A stretch of DNA of 64,000 nucleotides from Ampullaceana balthica (lineage: Eukaryota > Mollusca > Gastropoda > Lymnaeidae), in contig CALYLW010001025.1 of the NCBI GenBank assembly GCA_944989445.1, positions 186,001 to 250,000 on the forward strand. The letters run 5' to 3'. Position numbers and translations under genes: made by a program. Of the stretch, positions 23,302 to 54,289 are shown piece by piece (positions within the stretch are counted from its first letter, which is position 1; every line of letters starts with the position of its first letter). The notes beneath the pieces were generated by a model. That model searched no databases. It saw nothing but the letters and a program-made list of their open reading frames with translations, and was not told the origin of the DNA.

Positions 23302-23750
23302 TTTTTACCTTTATTTATTTTATTCTTTTTAGTCCACTAATAAAAACTTGGTTTTTAACAATATTTTTTTACCTCTATTTATTTTACCAAACACCTCACA
23401 AGCGCCCGCCAAACATTTTAAAAACATTGTGATGTGGTCACGGGGGGAACTCATGGATGTCAACAAAAGCCGACGGTACAGTTTCTTATATATAGACTAT
23501 AGATAAACTAAAAGTTCAATAATTTAATAACGGTACATTCGATCGATCCGAAATTTTGATACAATGCATTGTCATCCAAGATCTATTTGTGGTAAAATTT
23601 TGAGATCTCTAGGACCATCAAAAATGGGTTAATTTTACTTTGGCAGATTTGAAAAATTGTGGACAGGCAAACAAATCCACATGAATGAAAGCGAGTTAAT
23701 AAAGAATGGTTAAAAACGTGGTAGTAATAAATAGAATTTTAAAAAAGCTT
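23302..23750 (+). mobile_element. Hairpin-core element
   Basis: Core TTCGATCGATCCGAAATTTT near 23530, followed by ATCTATTTGTGGTAAAATTT and AGATCTCTAGGACCATCAAA. Confidence 0.6.
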
Positions 23751-23751
23751 T

Positions 23752-24055
23752 TTTTTAAAACCACGTTTTTATAACTGGACTAAAAATAAGAATATAATTT
23801 AAAACTTATAAGTTCAAGTACTAATTTATTATGACTAGAAACGTGGGGTAGGGCGCTTATGAGGTTTAACATATGCAGTTCATTCATTCTCTCACTTATA
23901 GATCTCTCTTTTGCCTTCTAAATTATAAATCTTTCATTTTTATACCAAACACCCGCCCCACGTTTTTAGTCATATTAAATTAGTACGTGAACTTATAAGT
24001 TTTAAATTATTTTCTTCTTTTTAGTCCGCTGATAAAAACGTGTTTTTTAAAATCT
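23752..24055. mobile_element. Fold-back element, copy 3
   Basis: Arms AAAACCACGTTTTTATAACT and AGTCCGCTGATAAAAACGTG around the same TTATGAGGTTTAACATATGC centre. Confidence 0.8.
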
Positions 24056-24525
24056 TTTTTCTTACTTCTATTTATTTTATTCTTTTGTAGTCTAATTGTA
24101 TGCTATGGTGAGTTTTGAAGTATTGATTATGTTCAAATATAATACGCATTGCCCGACAAACATTTACATACTGGAAATGGCTGATCTCCCCTTGATGTTA
24201 AACGTGTTTTTTGTGGTTGGGGTTGGTGTGAACTCGGCACGTGAATGTAATGTTAACAAGGGCAGACGGATAATACTTAGGCTTGTATATAGATAAACTA
24301 AAAAGTTCAATAATTTAATAATGGTAAATTCGATCGATCTGAAATTTTGATACAATGCATTGTCATCCACGATCTATCTGTGGTATTTTTTTGAGATCTC
24401 TAGAAGCATCAAAAATTGTTTAATTTTACGTTGGAAGATTTGAAAAATTGTGGACAGACAAACGAACAAACAGGAACGAAAGTGAGTTAAATAAAAACGT
24501 GGTAAAAAAAAAGAAACTTTTACAG
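24056..24525 (+). mobile_element. Hairpin-core element
   Basis: Core TTCGATCGATCTGAAATTTT near 24332 preceded by GATAAACTAAAAAGTTCAAT. Ends just before the interrupted RT resumes. Confidence 0.6.
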
Positions 24526-24539
24526 ATACAATAAAAATA

Positions 24540-24700
24540 TAAAACTAAAATGGTACCTCACTTTGATGAGACCTGTACTAGACTATGCCTCTTCTTTATG
24601 GGATCAATCAACAAAAGAAAACATTATAAACTAGAACAAATTCAAAAAAGAGCTGCCAGATTAATCATATATATATTTACGCTCAATTATGTAGCCTAAC
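24540..24700 (+). mobile_element. Continuation of the interrupted RT
   Basis: Frames encode LMRPVLDYASSLWDQSTKEN and LEQIQKRAARLI, the thumb-region motifs that follow the RT palm in jockey/CR1-like elements. Confidence 0.8.
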
Positions 24701-25317
24701 GCTAAGGGACATCACTCTGCTTTTTTTTTAAAATTGGATAATAATTTTGGTTTCCAGATTAACATTAAACACCCTCCACACTATTATTAATAATTAAACA
24801 AATTCATGCGGACGTTCGATAAGAGGTATTTTTGGTGCAGTAATTTGGTGCGCTTCTTTCTAAAATTACTTTAAAAATCGTGTGGTGATTAGCACTGTAA
24901 AAAATACAACCTCTATTTTAAATTACTTTGTGTACATTTAAGGTAGTTTAATATTACGTATCTATCATACAAGGACAAGTATGTTGGGCTTTTGAAAAAA
25001 GTGGGCGCCATAGGCGCCCTAAATTAAAATGGGCGCCGCAGCACAACCTATATTATATACATACTTTGTGTCAATTTCAGGAATATTTCGTATTTATCAT
25101 ACAAGGATAAGTTACTTGGGCTTTTGACATTAAAAAAAAATTAAAAATAAAAACGATTATAAAATACTTTGTGTAAATTTAAGAAATTTTAATATTACGT
25201 ATTTATCACACAAGGACAAGTTAGTTGGGCTTTTGAAAAAGGTGGGCGCCGTAGTCGCCCTTTAAAAAAGGGGGCGCCGCAGGCGCCACGGCGCCGCAGC
25301 ACAAACTAGTTACTGGA
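24701..25317. mobile_element. Insertion inside the RT with three GGCGCC-bearing repeats
   Basis: Three ~130-bp diverged repeats (24930-25310), each with ACTTTGTGTxxATTT, CAAGGAxAAGTTxxTTGGGC and, in the first and third, GGGCGCC. The right edge is GC-palindromic (GGCGCCACGGCGCC) then CACAAACTAGT, resembling a Helitron 3' end (hairpin, then CTRR and T). The left end is not defined. Confidence 0.45.
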
Positions 25318-25720
25318 GATTATTGAAAACTTACACGAATAACACCATCAGTTAAATCATTTAGCCTAGAAACATTTGATGATAGAAGAACCAAGAGTAA
25401 AGTAGTAATAATACATAAAACAATAAATTCTAATTTAGAAATACAACACAAAGATAGCTTAATACAACCCTCAGATAGGCATAAGGATAAAAACATATTT
25501 CTTATTCCGTATGCCAGAACAAACACATACAAATACTCGTTCTTCCTGTTCAATGGCGTGGGATGAGTTCCCTGAAGGAACCAGGAATTCCAACACTTTA
25601 TCAACATTTAAAACTCTAATAAGAATGCAGGACTGGACGAAAACCATAGATAAGTGTAGGACGCAATAATCTTCTGTATAGAAGGAGCGTCTGTAACAGA
25701 TGTTATGCGATTTTACAATG
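25318..25720 (+). mobile_element. C-terminal end and 3' UTR of the interrupted RT element
   Basis: Encodes ITPSVKSFSLETFDDRRTKS, KDKNIFLIPYARTNTYKYSF and EFQHFI-type tail; the 3' part (AGGACGCAATAATCTTCTGT, GAAGGAGCGTCTGTAACAG) recurs, reversed, at 44588-44845. Confidence 0.85.
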
Positions 25721-26266
25721 AATGAAGTGATGCGAAAAAGAACTTCAAATATTTTCATTGACTTATCTTTTGAAATAGTGTCCCAAACACATCACATCCT
25801 ACAATCTCATTTTTTTACTCAAGATTTATTGAGAAATTTTAAATTTTGAAATATGTGTTAGTTGCGTTATTCTTAAAAATAAAATAAAATAATATTTAAG
25901 TATAAACGTTAAAGATTAAAAAATATTTTAAAAATCGGTAGAGCCTCATTGTTTTAATTTGTAACTTTCCTTAGGTCTATAGATTTTCTAATTACTTTCA
26001 TTTCCTTCTTGTCTGTTTTGTGAATTTATTCGTTTTACCCTTCTAATGGGTTACATCTCTTTCCACCAATGAGCAGCGGTCTGTGGGTCTATGGGTATTT
26101 GGGATGGAATTATCGGATGATGTTTAAGGGGTAGAGGAGCGGTGGTCAAACTTTTTAATGGCGATGGCCGAAAGTAAGATAAACTGAACCTCAGTGCAAG
26201 CAATTAAATGGGCCCTTGAATAAAATATTCTTTTCTCCTTTCATTTTTTAATTTAAATTTATTATA

Positions 26267-27037
26267 TAGGGCTGCGGAAATTAACGATTAATTTCTGGAT
26301 TAATCGTTAAAAAAAATTAAACGATTAAATTATTTTTAACGATTAATCGACCCATCACTTACAGCTTATTGGAAATCAAAAAGTTTTTAAAAAATACAAT
26401 ATAGCGGCCAATAAATAATACATTTCCTGACGATTACACGAACATTTTGGTTTTAAACTATTGACTGACGGGAATTTTCAAAATATTGATATTGAAAATA
26501 TTGATTTGCCTACCATGGTTCTAACACTTCGCCTACTTATCAAACCAAATGAAAAGCGTATTAAGCTAATTGCAGTAATGGAGTCTGAAAATGACGACAG
26601 CTCTTCTGATGAATTACTGCTTTACAAAATGGAGATGAAAATTCCTGAATCAATTAACCCTCCACAATGGTGGAAACTTAATGAACACAGATATCCAATA
26701 ATGGCATTCCTTCTTGCCAAGACCGTTTTATGCATACCAGTTACCTCAGTTCCATGTGAATGATTGTTAAGCTCCACTGGTTATACATACGTTTAGACCC
26801 GCTCATCAATGGAACCAAATAATGTCAACACACTTGTCTTTTTGCGTAGTTTGTTAAAAGATGACATATAAAGGAGACATTCAATTGATATTTATATTTT
26901 CCACAAGAATGTTTAATAAGTGTTACTTATGAAAGCATAAATTTTATTTTTTTGGCTTTAATCGAAATTAACGATTAATTAATCGTTAATTTTTCAAAAG
27001 TTAACGATTAAATTTAAATTAATCGTTAACAGTCCTA
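26267..27037 (+). mobile_element. hAT-family DNA transposon remnant
   Basis: Ends TAGGGCTGCGGAAATTAACG and, reversed, TAGGACTGTTAACGATTAA form imperfect terminal inverted repeats. 26461-26760 encodes a hAT dimerisation-domain fragment (INPPQWWKLNEHRYPIMAF, IPVTSVPCE), stop codon, then SSMEPNNVNTLVFLRSLLK. Segment A lacks it. TSD not resolved. Confidence 0.85.
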
Positions 27038-27914
27038 ATTTAATTTAAGTATTTTTGCGCCAAGTACCCTATCGCGGCCTGCATGTATTCCGCGGATTTC
27101 AGTTTCTCCCGGGCGTCTGGCACACGTTAATAACGAAACTTGTGAAACTTTAATAATAACAAAACGATAATTTAAATAGAAAATTGAAAAAAAAATTAAA
27201 GAAAGAAATATTACGAAATTTTAAATCAGTTCTTTAAGAATAAACTTGAACTCACTTAACAGTAAATAAGTACTATAAATTGTTTTGATGCCTTGGTAAA
27301 TGAAAATATCTATGAAACTGTACGAGGCGTATATTTAAAAAAAAATTAAGGTAAGAGTTTCTGTAACCGCGCTTTTAAATTTCAAAACAATTTATCATTT
27401 CAAAACCTCGTTGCATATAGACACAATTTTCAGAAAGGAAGATGCTGACCAAATGTAAACGTTTTTTTAAATAAAATTAATTTGGTATTAGATGCCTTAT
27501 TCTTCTTATTCTTTAAAAACCTTTTTGAAAAACTCTTAAATTTTATTTTAAGTACACTATTATTTTCATGCTTGTAGAATAAAGCAAAAATGATTTCGGC
27601 ATTTGAAAAAAGTAACAAATTTTTTCGAAGAATGTTTCAAGATGACGAAAATAGAATTTTAATTGGGAATTCTGAGCCACGTCTCGGATAATACGATGAC
27701 CTAATTTGTCATTTTACCAGGGCAGACTTCCGGTTTGAGGAGCCTGCAGCCTCGATTTGATTTTTGTTTGTGCGATTTTTTAAAGCGTGAGTGCATATAT
27801 GTTTATTCGCTATTTGAAAACGTAATTAAAAATATATATAAGAGCTGCAATCAGGCAAGGAAAAGTAAAGGATGTGATAAAATTAGGAACTCTCCTCAAT
27901 TTCATTGCTGCCTC

Positions 27915-28134
27915 AAACTGTATCTACAAACTGTATCTACAAACTGTATCTACAAACTGTATCTACAAACTGTATCTACAAACTGTATCTACAAACTGTA
28001 TCTACAAACTGTATCTACAAACTGTATCTACAAACTGTATCTACAAACTGTATCTACAAACTGTATCTACAAACTGTATCTACAAACTGTATCTACAAAC
28101 TGTATCTACAAACTGTATCTACAAACTGTATCTA
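27915..28134 (+). repeat. 13-bp minisatellite, about 17 copies (segment B only)
   Basis: Unit AAACTGTATCTAC. Segment A has a single AAACTTTATCTAC at the same position (20228), so the seed is identified. Confidence 0.96.
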
Positions 28135-28509
28135 AAAAAACTCAGACATGAAAATAACATTTTTAAAAATAATTACTTAAAATAAGATGTCTACTGCTGA
28201 TAAATAACGTGCGATGTAAAAAAAACAACAACACTTTTTTAAAAATAAGACTTCTTTATGCCGACGCAACAGTCAGCAAACTTGCAACAACCAGCGCTGA
28301 AAAATGCAACACAACATCACGTGACCCGAGACATCCAACGCAATTTTAGATGATCCGAATACTGGGAATGCCACTTTTGATTCTTAGAGTGCTTGGGACG
28401 CCAATGCGGGGAAAGAATAACATGGAAATCGGAAAATTAAGAAAACAATATTTGTTTAAAAGTTACAATCAAAGAGTTTTGGACGTGGAGCACTTAAGGA
28501 GCCGTTTGG

Positions 28510-29254
28510 TCCATGTTCCTGTCTCACTGAAGGCTTGAGTCAAACATCTCAACCCAACTAACATTGTTTGGTCCATGCACCTGTCTCACTGAAGACTTGA
28601 GTCAAACATCTCAACCCAACTAACATTGTTTGGTCCATGCACCTGTCTCACTGAAGACTTGAGTCAAACATCTCAATCCAACTAACATTGTTTGGTCCAT
28701 GCACCTGTCTCACTGAAGACTTGAGTCAAACATCTCAACCCAACTAACATTGTTTGGTCCATGCTCTTGTCTCACTGAAGGCTTGAGTCAAACATCTCAA
28801 CCCAACTAACATTGTTTGGTCCATGCTCTTGTCTCACTGAAGGCTTGAGTCAAACATCTCAACCCAACTAACATTGTTTGGTCCATGCACCTGTCTCACT
28901 GAAGACTTGAGTCAAACATCTCAACCCAACTAACATTGTTTGGTCCATGCTCTTGTCTCACTGAAGACTTGAGTCAAACATCTCAACCCAACTAACATTG
29001 TTTGGTCCATGCACCTGTCTCACTGAAGACTTGAGTCAAACATCTCAATCCAACTAACATTGTTTGGTCCATGCTCTTGTCTCACTGAAGACTTGAGTCA
29101 AACATCTCAACCCAACTAACATTGTTTGGTCCATGCTCTTGTCTCACTGAAGGCTTGAGTCAAACATCTCAACCCAACTAACATTGTTTGGTCCATGCTC
29201 TTGTCTCACTGAAGGCTTGAGTCAAACATCTCAACCAAACTAACATTGTTTCTT
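28510..29254 (+). repeat. 62-bp minisatellite, 12 copies (segment B only)
   Basis: Unit CCATGCACCTGTCTCACTGA + AGACTTGAGTCAAACATCTC + AACCCAACTAACATTGTTTGGT. Two variant types (GCACCTG/GAAGACTT and GCTCTTG/GAAGGCTT) alternate in blocks. Segment A has a related 39-bp duplication at the homologous site. Confidence 0.96.
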
Positions 29255-29839
29255 CCTGGTGCAAAGTTTTGATGTTACAGAAACTTCTTTTAAGACCAAA
29301 ATGAAGTTATATGTATTTGCTTTGAATAATAAGATGTGCTTAATTGTTGATTAAATGAAAATAAATGGTTAGCACTATGTGGTTTAACTCGGTATTTATG
29401 TGTTTCACCCACGGATACAAATATAGAGTTTAATTATAGTTTATAACAGTATAAATAAAGAATCGAAGTATGTCTTTAAACTGGAGTTAAACTGTATCTG
29501 AAAATATGTTTTAAAATATATATGCTTTATTCAAAGATTATTTTTGTGTAATTATAGTTTTTTTTAAATATAAAGAGTAAATATGTCTAGCTTTCGATGA
29601 ATTAATGATGTTAACTTTGTTATGAATTTTGGAATTGATCATCTTATCAATTTAGAAGTTAATGACGCTATATATTTAGGAATGTGTGATGTTATCAGCC
29701 TAGGAATCAATGATGTTATCAGCTTAGGAATCAATAATGTTATCAAAATAGGTATTAATGTTGTTTAGAAAATATGCATTAATGGTGTTATCAAAGCTAG
29801 TATTTATGTTGTTATGTATTATTAAATGATCTTAAAAAG

Positions 29840-30330
29840 ATTGAAGTGCTGCGAGAAAGAATCCTAAATAATGACGTAAACGCTAATTTGACCTTTAACC
29901 TTTGATATTTTGACCTGTCTAATATTTAGAGTCAGTCCACTTTTTATTACAACGTTTTTATTAACTTGCTTTCGTGTCTGTCTTTCTGTTTGTCTTTCCG
30001 CAATTTTTCAAAATTTCCAAAGTAAAATTAAACCCCTTCTGATGGTCATAGAGAGCTCAAAATTTTACCATCTTGGATGACATTGGATTGTATCAAAATT
30101 TCACATCGATCGAATGTACCGCAATTAAATTATTGCATTTTTTAGTTTATCTCTATATAAACATCTGTATCCGTCTGCTGCAGTTCAATTTAATGTACAG
30201 TGTTCACACCGTGATCTCATGGTGTGGTATTAAAACGTTGAGCGGGCGCTGATGAGGTGTTTGGTAATATAAATAGAGGTTAAAAAAAAATTAAAACCAC
30301 TTTTGTTTGTGGACTAAAAAGAATAAAATA
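29840..30330 (-). mobile_element. Hairpin-core element, reverse orientation
   Basis: Contains AAATTTCACATCGATCGAAT, GTACCGCAATTAAATTATTG and TTAGTTTATCTCTATATAAA, the core series reversed. Confidence 0.6.
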
Positions 30331-30661
30331 AATAAAGGTAAAAAAGGATTTTTGAAAACCACGTATTTATAAGTGGACTAAAAAGAAGAAAATAATTTAA
30401 AACTTATACGTTCAACTACTTTGATTTAATATGACTAAAAACGTGGGCGGGCGCTTATGAGGTTTTACATATGCAGTTCACTCATTCTCTCACTTATAGA
30501 TCTTATAGAACTTATAGATTTAACTTTTATACCAGAAACCCGCCCCACGTTTTTCGTCATATTAAATCAAAGTAGTTGAAGGTATAAGTTTTAAATTATT
30601 TTCTTCTTTTTAGTCCACTTATAAAAACGTGGTTTTCAAAAATCCCTTTTTACCTTTATTT
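30331..30661. mobile_element. Fold-back element, copy 4 (longest arms)
   Basis: Left AATAAAGGTAAAAAAGGATT + TTTGAAAACCACG is mirrored at the right by CGTGGTTTTCAAAAATCCCT + TTTTACCTTTATT; arms of roughly 125 bp. Confidence 0.85.
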
Positions 30662-30939
30662 ATTCTAATTGCCAACCCATTTATTTATAGATTTTTCTGG
30701 CCGATTTCTTTTTTAAATTAATTTATTTATTTCAACATTGCTTCATACAACTTAAATGTTGTTCGCATCGCTTGTAAATGAATGTAAACAAAATAAAAAT
30801 TATATTTACCAATAGCTTTGATCAGCGAAAATGTGTTCGCTAAACTTATTATTAATTTAGCGTCTTGATATTTTTAAATAATTTATTTGCCCTATATATG
30901 AATCTGTAGTCATTAAAAACTACAATACAGCAACATTAA
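30662..30939. other. Non-coding, nothing recognised
   Basis: AT-rich spacer. Confidence 0.45.
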
Positions 30940-31637
30940 CATTTGAAGACAACAATGTAGATAGACAACTACGCACTGAGTGCAGCAACATTCTAGAGAG
31001 CATCAGACAACCACGCACTGAGTGCAGCAACATTCTAGAGAGCATCAGACAACCACGCACTGAGTGCAGCAACATTCTAGAGAGCATCAGACAACCACGC
31101 ACTGAGTGCAGCAACATTCTAGAGAGCATCAGACAACCACGCACTGAGTGCAGCAACATTCTAGAGAGCATCAGACAACCACGCACTCAGTGCGGCAACA
31201 TTCTAGAGAGCATCAGACAACCACGCACTGAGTGCAGCAACATTCTAGAGAGCATCAGACAACCACGCACTGAGTGCAGCAACATTCTAGAGAGCATCAG
31301 ACAACCACGCACTCAGTGCGGCAACATTCTAGAGAGCATCAGACAACCACGCACTGAGTGCAGCAACATTCTAGAGAGCATCAGACAACCACGCACTGAG
31401 TGCAGCAACATTCTAGAGAGCAACAGACAACCACGCACTGAGTGCAGCAACATTCTAGAGAGCATCAGACAACCACGCACTGAGTGCAGCAACATTCTAG
31501 AGAGCATCAGACAACCACGCACTGAGTGCAGCAACATTCTAGAGAGCAACAGACAACCACGCACTGAGTGCAGCAACATTCTAGAGAGCATCAGACAACC
31601 ACGCACTGAGTGCAGCAACATTCTAGAGAGCATCAGA
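30940..31637 (+). repeat. 42-bp minisatellite, about 16-17 copies
   Basis: Unit CGCACTGAGTGCAGCAACAT + TCTAGAGAGCATCAGACAACCA, very uniform. Each unit has the palindrome GCACTGAGTGC. The open minus-strand frames are repeat artefacts. Confidence 0.96.
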
Positions 31638-31640
31638 AAC

Positions 31641-31969
31641 AACAACACACGCAGACCTTGAAACTCTCATTTGTGACATGAGATTTAAGCTCTCATTTGA
31701 ACTTTCATTTGTGACGTCTGACTTTAGCTTTCATTTGAATGACACACAGTTATCATTTAGATGCGCATTAAAATGTGCATATGGACTTATTCCCTGTCTC
31801 GCAAAAATCGCTTGACAAAATATTTAGATTCTAGTTTAGTTGAAGAAAGTGACTGAGTTTTTATAAAAAGATACATCAACTTATGTTAGTAATTAACTAC
31901 AAGGGGACACATCCCGTCCACCATACACAACTAGTATTGTAATGTTCCGAAGTTACATAAACGTGTATA
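31641..31969. other. Non-coding, nothing recognised
   Basis: Short spacer with CTCATTTG-like direct repeats near 31665-31750; no gene. Confidence 0.45.
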
Positions 31970-33010
31970 AGTCGTGTCATTGAATGTCGATGGTTCTTAC
32001 ACTCTAATAAGGACACATCGTGTTCAATTCGTGTTATTGAATGTCGATGGTTCTCACATTCTAATAAGGACACATTGTGTTCAATTCGTGTCATTGAATG
32101 TCGATGGTTCTCACATTCTAATAAGGACACATTGTGTTCATGTCGTGTCATTGAATGTCGATGGTTCTCACACTCTAATAAGGACACATTGTGTTCAATT
32201 CGTGTCATTGAATGTCGATGGTTCTCACACTCTAATAAGGACACATTGTGTTCAATTCGTGTCATTGAATGTCGATAGTTCTTACACTCTAATAAGGATA
32301 CATTGTGTTCAATTCGTGTTATTGAATGTCGATGGTTCTCACATTCTAATAAGGACACATTGTGTTCAATTCGTGTCATTGAATGTCGATGGTTCTCACA
32401 CTCTAATAAGGACACATTGTGTTCAATTCGTGTCATTGAATGTCGATGGTTCTCACATTCTAATAAGGACACATTGTATTCAATTCGTGTTATTGAATGT
32501 CGATGGTTCTCACACTCTAATAAGGCCACATTGTTTTCATGTCGTGTCATTGAATGTCGATGGTTCTCACACTCTAATAAGGACACATTGTGTTCAATTC
32601 GTGTCATTGAATGTCGATGGTTCTCACACTCTAATAAGGACACATTGTGTTCAATTCGTGTCATTGAATGCCGATGGTTCTCACACTCTAATAAGGACAC
32701 AATGTGTTCAATTCGTGTTATTGAATGTCTATGGTTCTCACATTCTAATAAGGACACATTGTGTTCAATTCGTGTCATTGAATGCCGATGGTTCTCACAC
32801 TCTAATAAGGACACATTGTGTTCAATTCGTGTTATTGAATGTCTATGGTTCTCACATTCTAATAAGGACACATTGTGTTCAATTCGTGTCATTGAATGCC
32901 GATGGTTCTCACACTCTAATAAGGACACAATGTGTTCATGTCGTACCTCACAGTCCAGGGACACAATGTGTTCATGTCGTACCTCACAGTCCAGGGACAC
33001 AATGTGTTCC
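31970..33010 (+). repeat. 57-bp minisatellite, about 17 copies, plus two 33-bp copies
   Basis: Unit CGTGTCATTGAATGTCGATG + GTTCTCACACTCTAATAAGG + ACACATTGTGTTCAATT. 57 is 19 codons, so frames on both strands stay open for ~1 kb; the absence of any non-repeat coding context argues against a protein. The end (32930-33010) has two copies of a 33-bp unit with TCGTACCTCACAGTCCAGGG. Confidence 0.95.
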
Positions 33011-33380
33011 TGTGAGCTAATCATGTCTGGTCAGTGAGGATAGATCGTTTAATTATTGACCGTTAAGAATATATGAAAATAGTTATTCAATTTTTTTTCT
33101 TTGAGTTATTACTGTTCAATTCAAACAAAGCTTGTATTTGTTCAAGTATTAGTGAAATAATGTGAAAATTACAACAATGAAATGAGTTTCTTATAACAGC
33201 TAAATAAATAGTGATGCAGTAAAAAAAATACAAATAATGTAACAGTGGCTCTATGAATGATCAGCATATACAGGAGTATAAGGGAAACAACGGAAGCATA
33301 TCACAAAGTATAGACAAGCTCAGCATGGGTAAATTTTTCTATTTTAAAGAAAAATCACCGGAAGTAAAAGCGAGGGGCGC
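33011..33380. other. Downstream flank of ADGF
   Basis: Holds the presumed 3' UTR of ADGF (minus strand). No poly(A) signal was convincing. Confidence 0.4.
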
Positions 33381-52554
<19,174 letters not shown>

Positions 52555-52689
52555 GGCACGGGAGGTGACACGGGTCATGACAGGGGTGGAGGTCACTGGC
52601 AGATTATCTCAAGGGAGTCGCTTTCACGGGAAAATTCTCTGAGAATATAATGACATTGGCGCTACAATGACACATTTTTAAAATCTCAT

Positions 52690-53815
52690 TTAAATTATTT
52701 TATCATTTGATAACATCTCAATTATTTTAATATCACAATTATTTTATCATCTCAATTATTTTATCATCTCAATTATTTTAATATCTCAATTATTTTATCA
52801 TCTCAATTATTTTATCATCTCAATTTTTTATCATCTCAATTATTTTATCATCTCAATTATTTTATCATCTCAATTATTTTATCATCTCCATTATTTTACC
52901 ATCTCAATTATTTTATCATCTCAATTATTTTATCATCTCAATTATTTTATCATCTCAATTCATTTATCATCTCAAATATTTTATCATCTCAATTATTTTA
53001 TCATCTCAATTATTTTATCATCTCAATTATTTTATCATCTCAATTATTTTATCATCTCAATTATTTTATCATCTCAATTATTTTATCATCTCAAATATTT
53101 TATCATCTCAATTATTTTATCATCTCTCTTATTTTATCATCTAATTATTTTATCATCTCAATTATTTTATCATCTCAATTTTTTATCATCTCAATTATTT
53201 TAATATCTCAATTAATTTATCATCTCAATTATTTTATCATCTCAATTATTTTATCATCTCAATTATTTTATCATCTCAAATATTTTATCATCTCAATTAT
53301 TTTATCATCTCAATTATTTTATCATCTCCATTATTTTACCATCTCAATTATTTTACCATCTCAATTATTTTATCATCTCAATTATTTTATCATCTCAATT
53401 ATTTTATCATCTCAATTAATTTATCATCTCAATTATTTTATCATCTCAATTATTTTATCATCTCAATTATTTTATCATCTCAATTATTTTATCATCTCAA
53501 TTATTTTATCATCGCAAATATTTTATCATCTCAATTATTTTATCATCTCTATTATTTTATCATATTAATTATTTTATCATCTCAATTATTTTACCATCTC
53601 AATTATTTTATCATCTCAATTATTTTATCATCTCAATTATTTTATCATCTCAATTATTTTATCATCTCAATTATTTTATCATCTCAATTATTTTATCATC
53701 TCAATTATTTTATCATCTCAATTATTTTATCATCTCAATTATTTTATCATCTCAATTATTTTATCATCTCAATTATTTTACCATCTCAATTATTTTATCA
53801 TCTCAATTATTTTAA
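52690..53815 (+). repeat. 17-bp minisatellite, about 66 copies, upstream of ADGF
   Basis: Unit ATCATCTCAATTATTTT; many variants (ACCATC, AATATC, CAAATATT). Lies within ~140 bp of the ADGF start codon, so it is in the promoter or 5' UTR region. Confidence 0.96.
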
Positions 53816-53878
53816 CATCGAAACTAACGATTCATCAGTCATCAAAAGATTTTAGTTCAGTTCCTGTGTTAACTAGAA

Positions 53879-54045
53879 CAGTGCTTCTCAAAGTGGTACT
53901 CCGTGGGCCATCCGCCGCCGGTCCGCAGAAGTCATCAAAAAGGGACAGAAAAAATTGTCTGTGCAGGGGAAATCGTGCACCGGTCCCTGGTGCAATGGAA
54001 AAAATTCCTGCCGGTCCGCCATACTAAAAAGTTTGAGAAGCACTG
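53879..54045. mobile_element. 167-bp hAT MITE with 8-bp target-site duplication
   Basis: 14-bp perfect inverted ends CAGTGCTTCTCAAA and TTTGAGAAGCACTG, flanked by AACTAGAA (left) and AATTAGAA (right), 7 of 8 matching. Interior has CCGGTCC repeats. No coding capacity. Confidence 0.9.
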
Positions 54046-54289
54046 AATTAGAACATAATTCAGATATCAACTCTGTGCCACATTTTGCTTCCCCCTCCCC
54101 CCTCCCATCTTTATGCAAATGCTGAAAATTACTTTATTAAAAAAAACATTATTTTACAAACGTTAACGAATTAAGAATTTCCCGAGATCGCATCCACCTT
54201 CACCCACTTCCTTTTCCCTGCATGGCAGTTCCAATGTTGGACCAGAACCAAACATAACGGGTAGCTGCAATAAGAAAACACAAAAATTA
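54046..54289. other. Non-coding spacer
   Basis: No gene seen. Confidence 0.4.

Larger units (their letters stand above)
26040..29830 (+). repeat. Segment B of the duplicated pair (partner at 18.7-21.4 kb)
   Basis: Collinear with segment A (shared blocks listed there). Contains a hAT remnant absent from A, lacks the 19.6-kb insertion, and carries its own 13-bp and 62-bp arrays. No gene recognised. Confidence 0.8.

Noticed and set aside
31897..33024. 375-aa minus-strand and 348-aa plus-strand repetitive proteins
   Set aside because: 57-bp minisatellite (19 codons) open on both strands; no signal peptide, domain or gene context.
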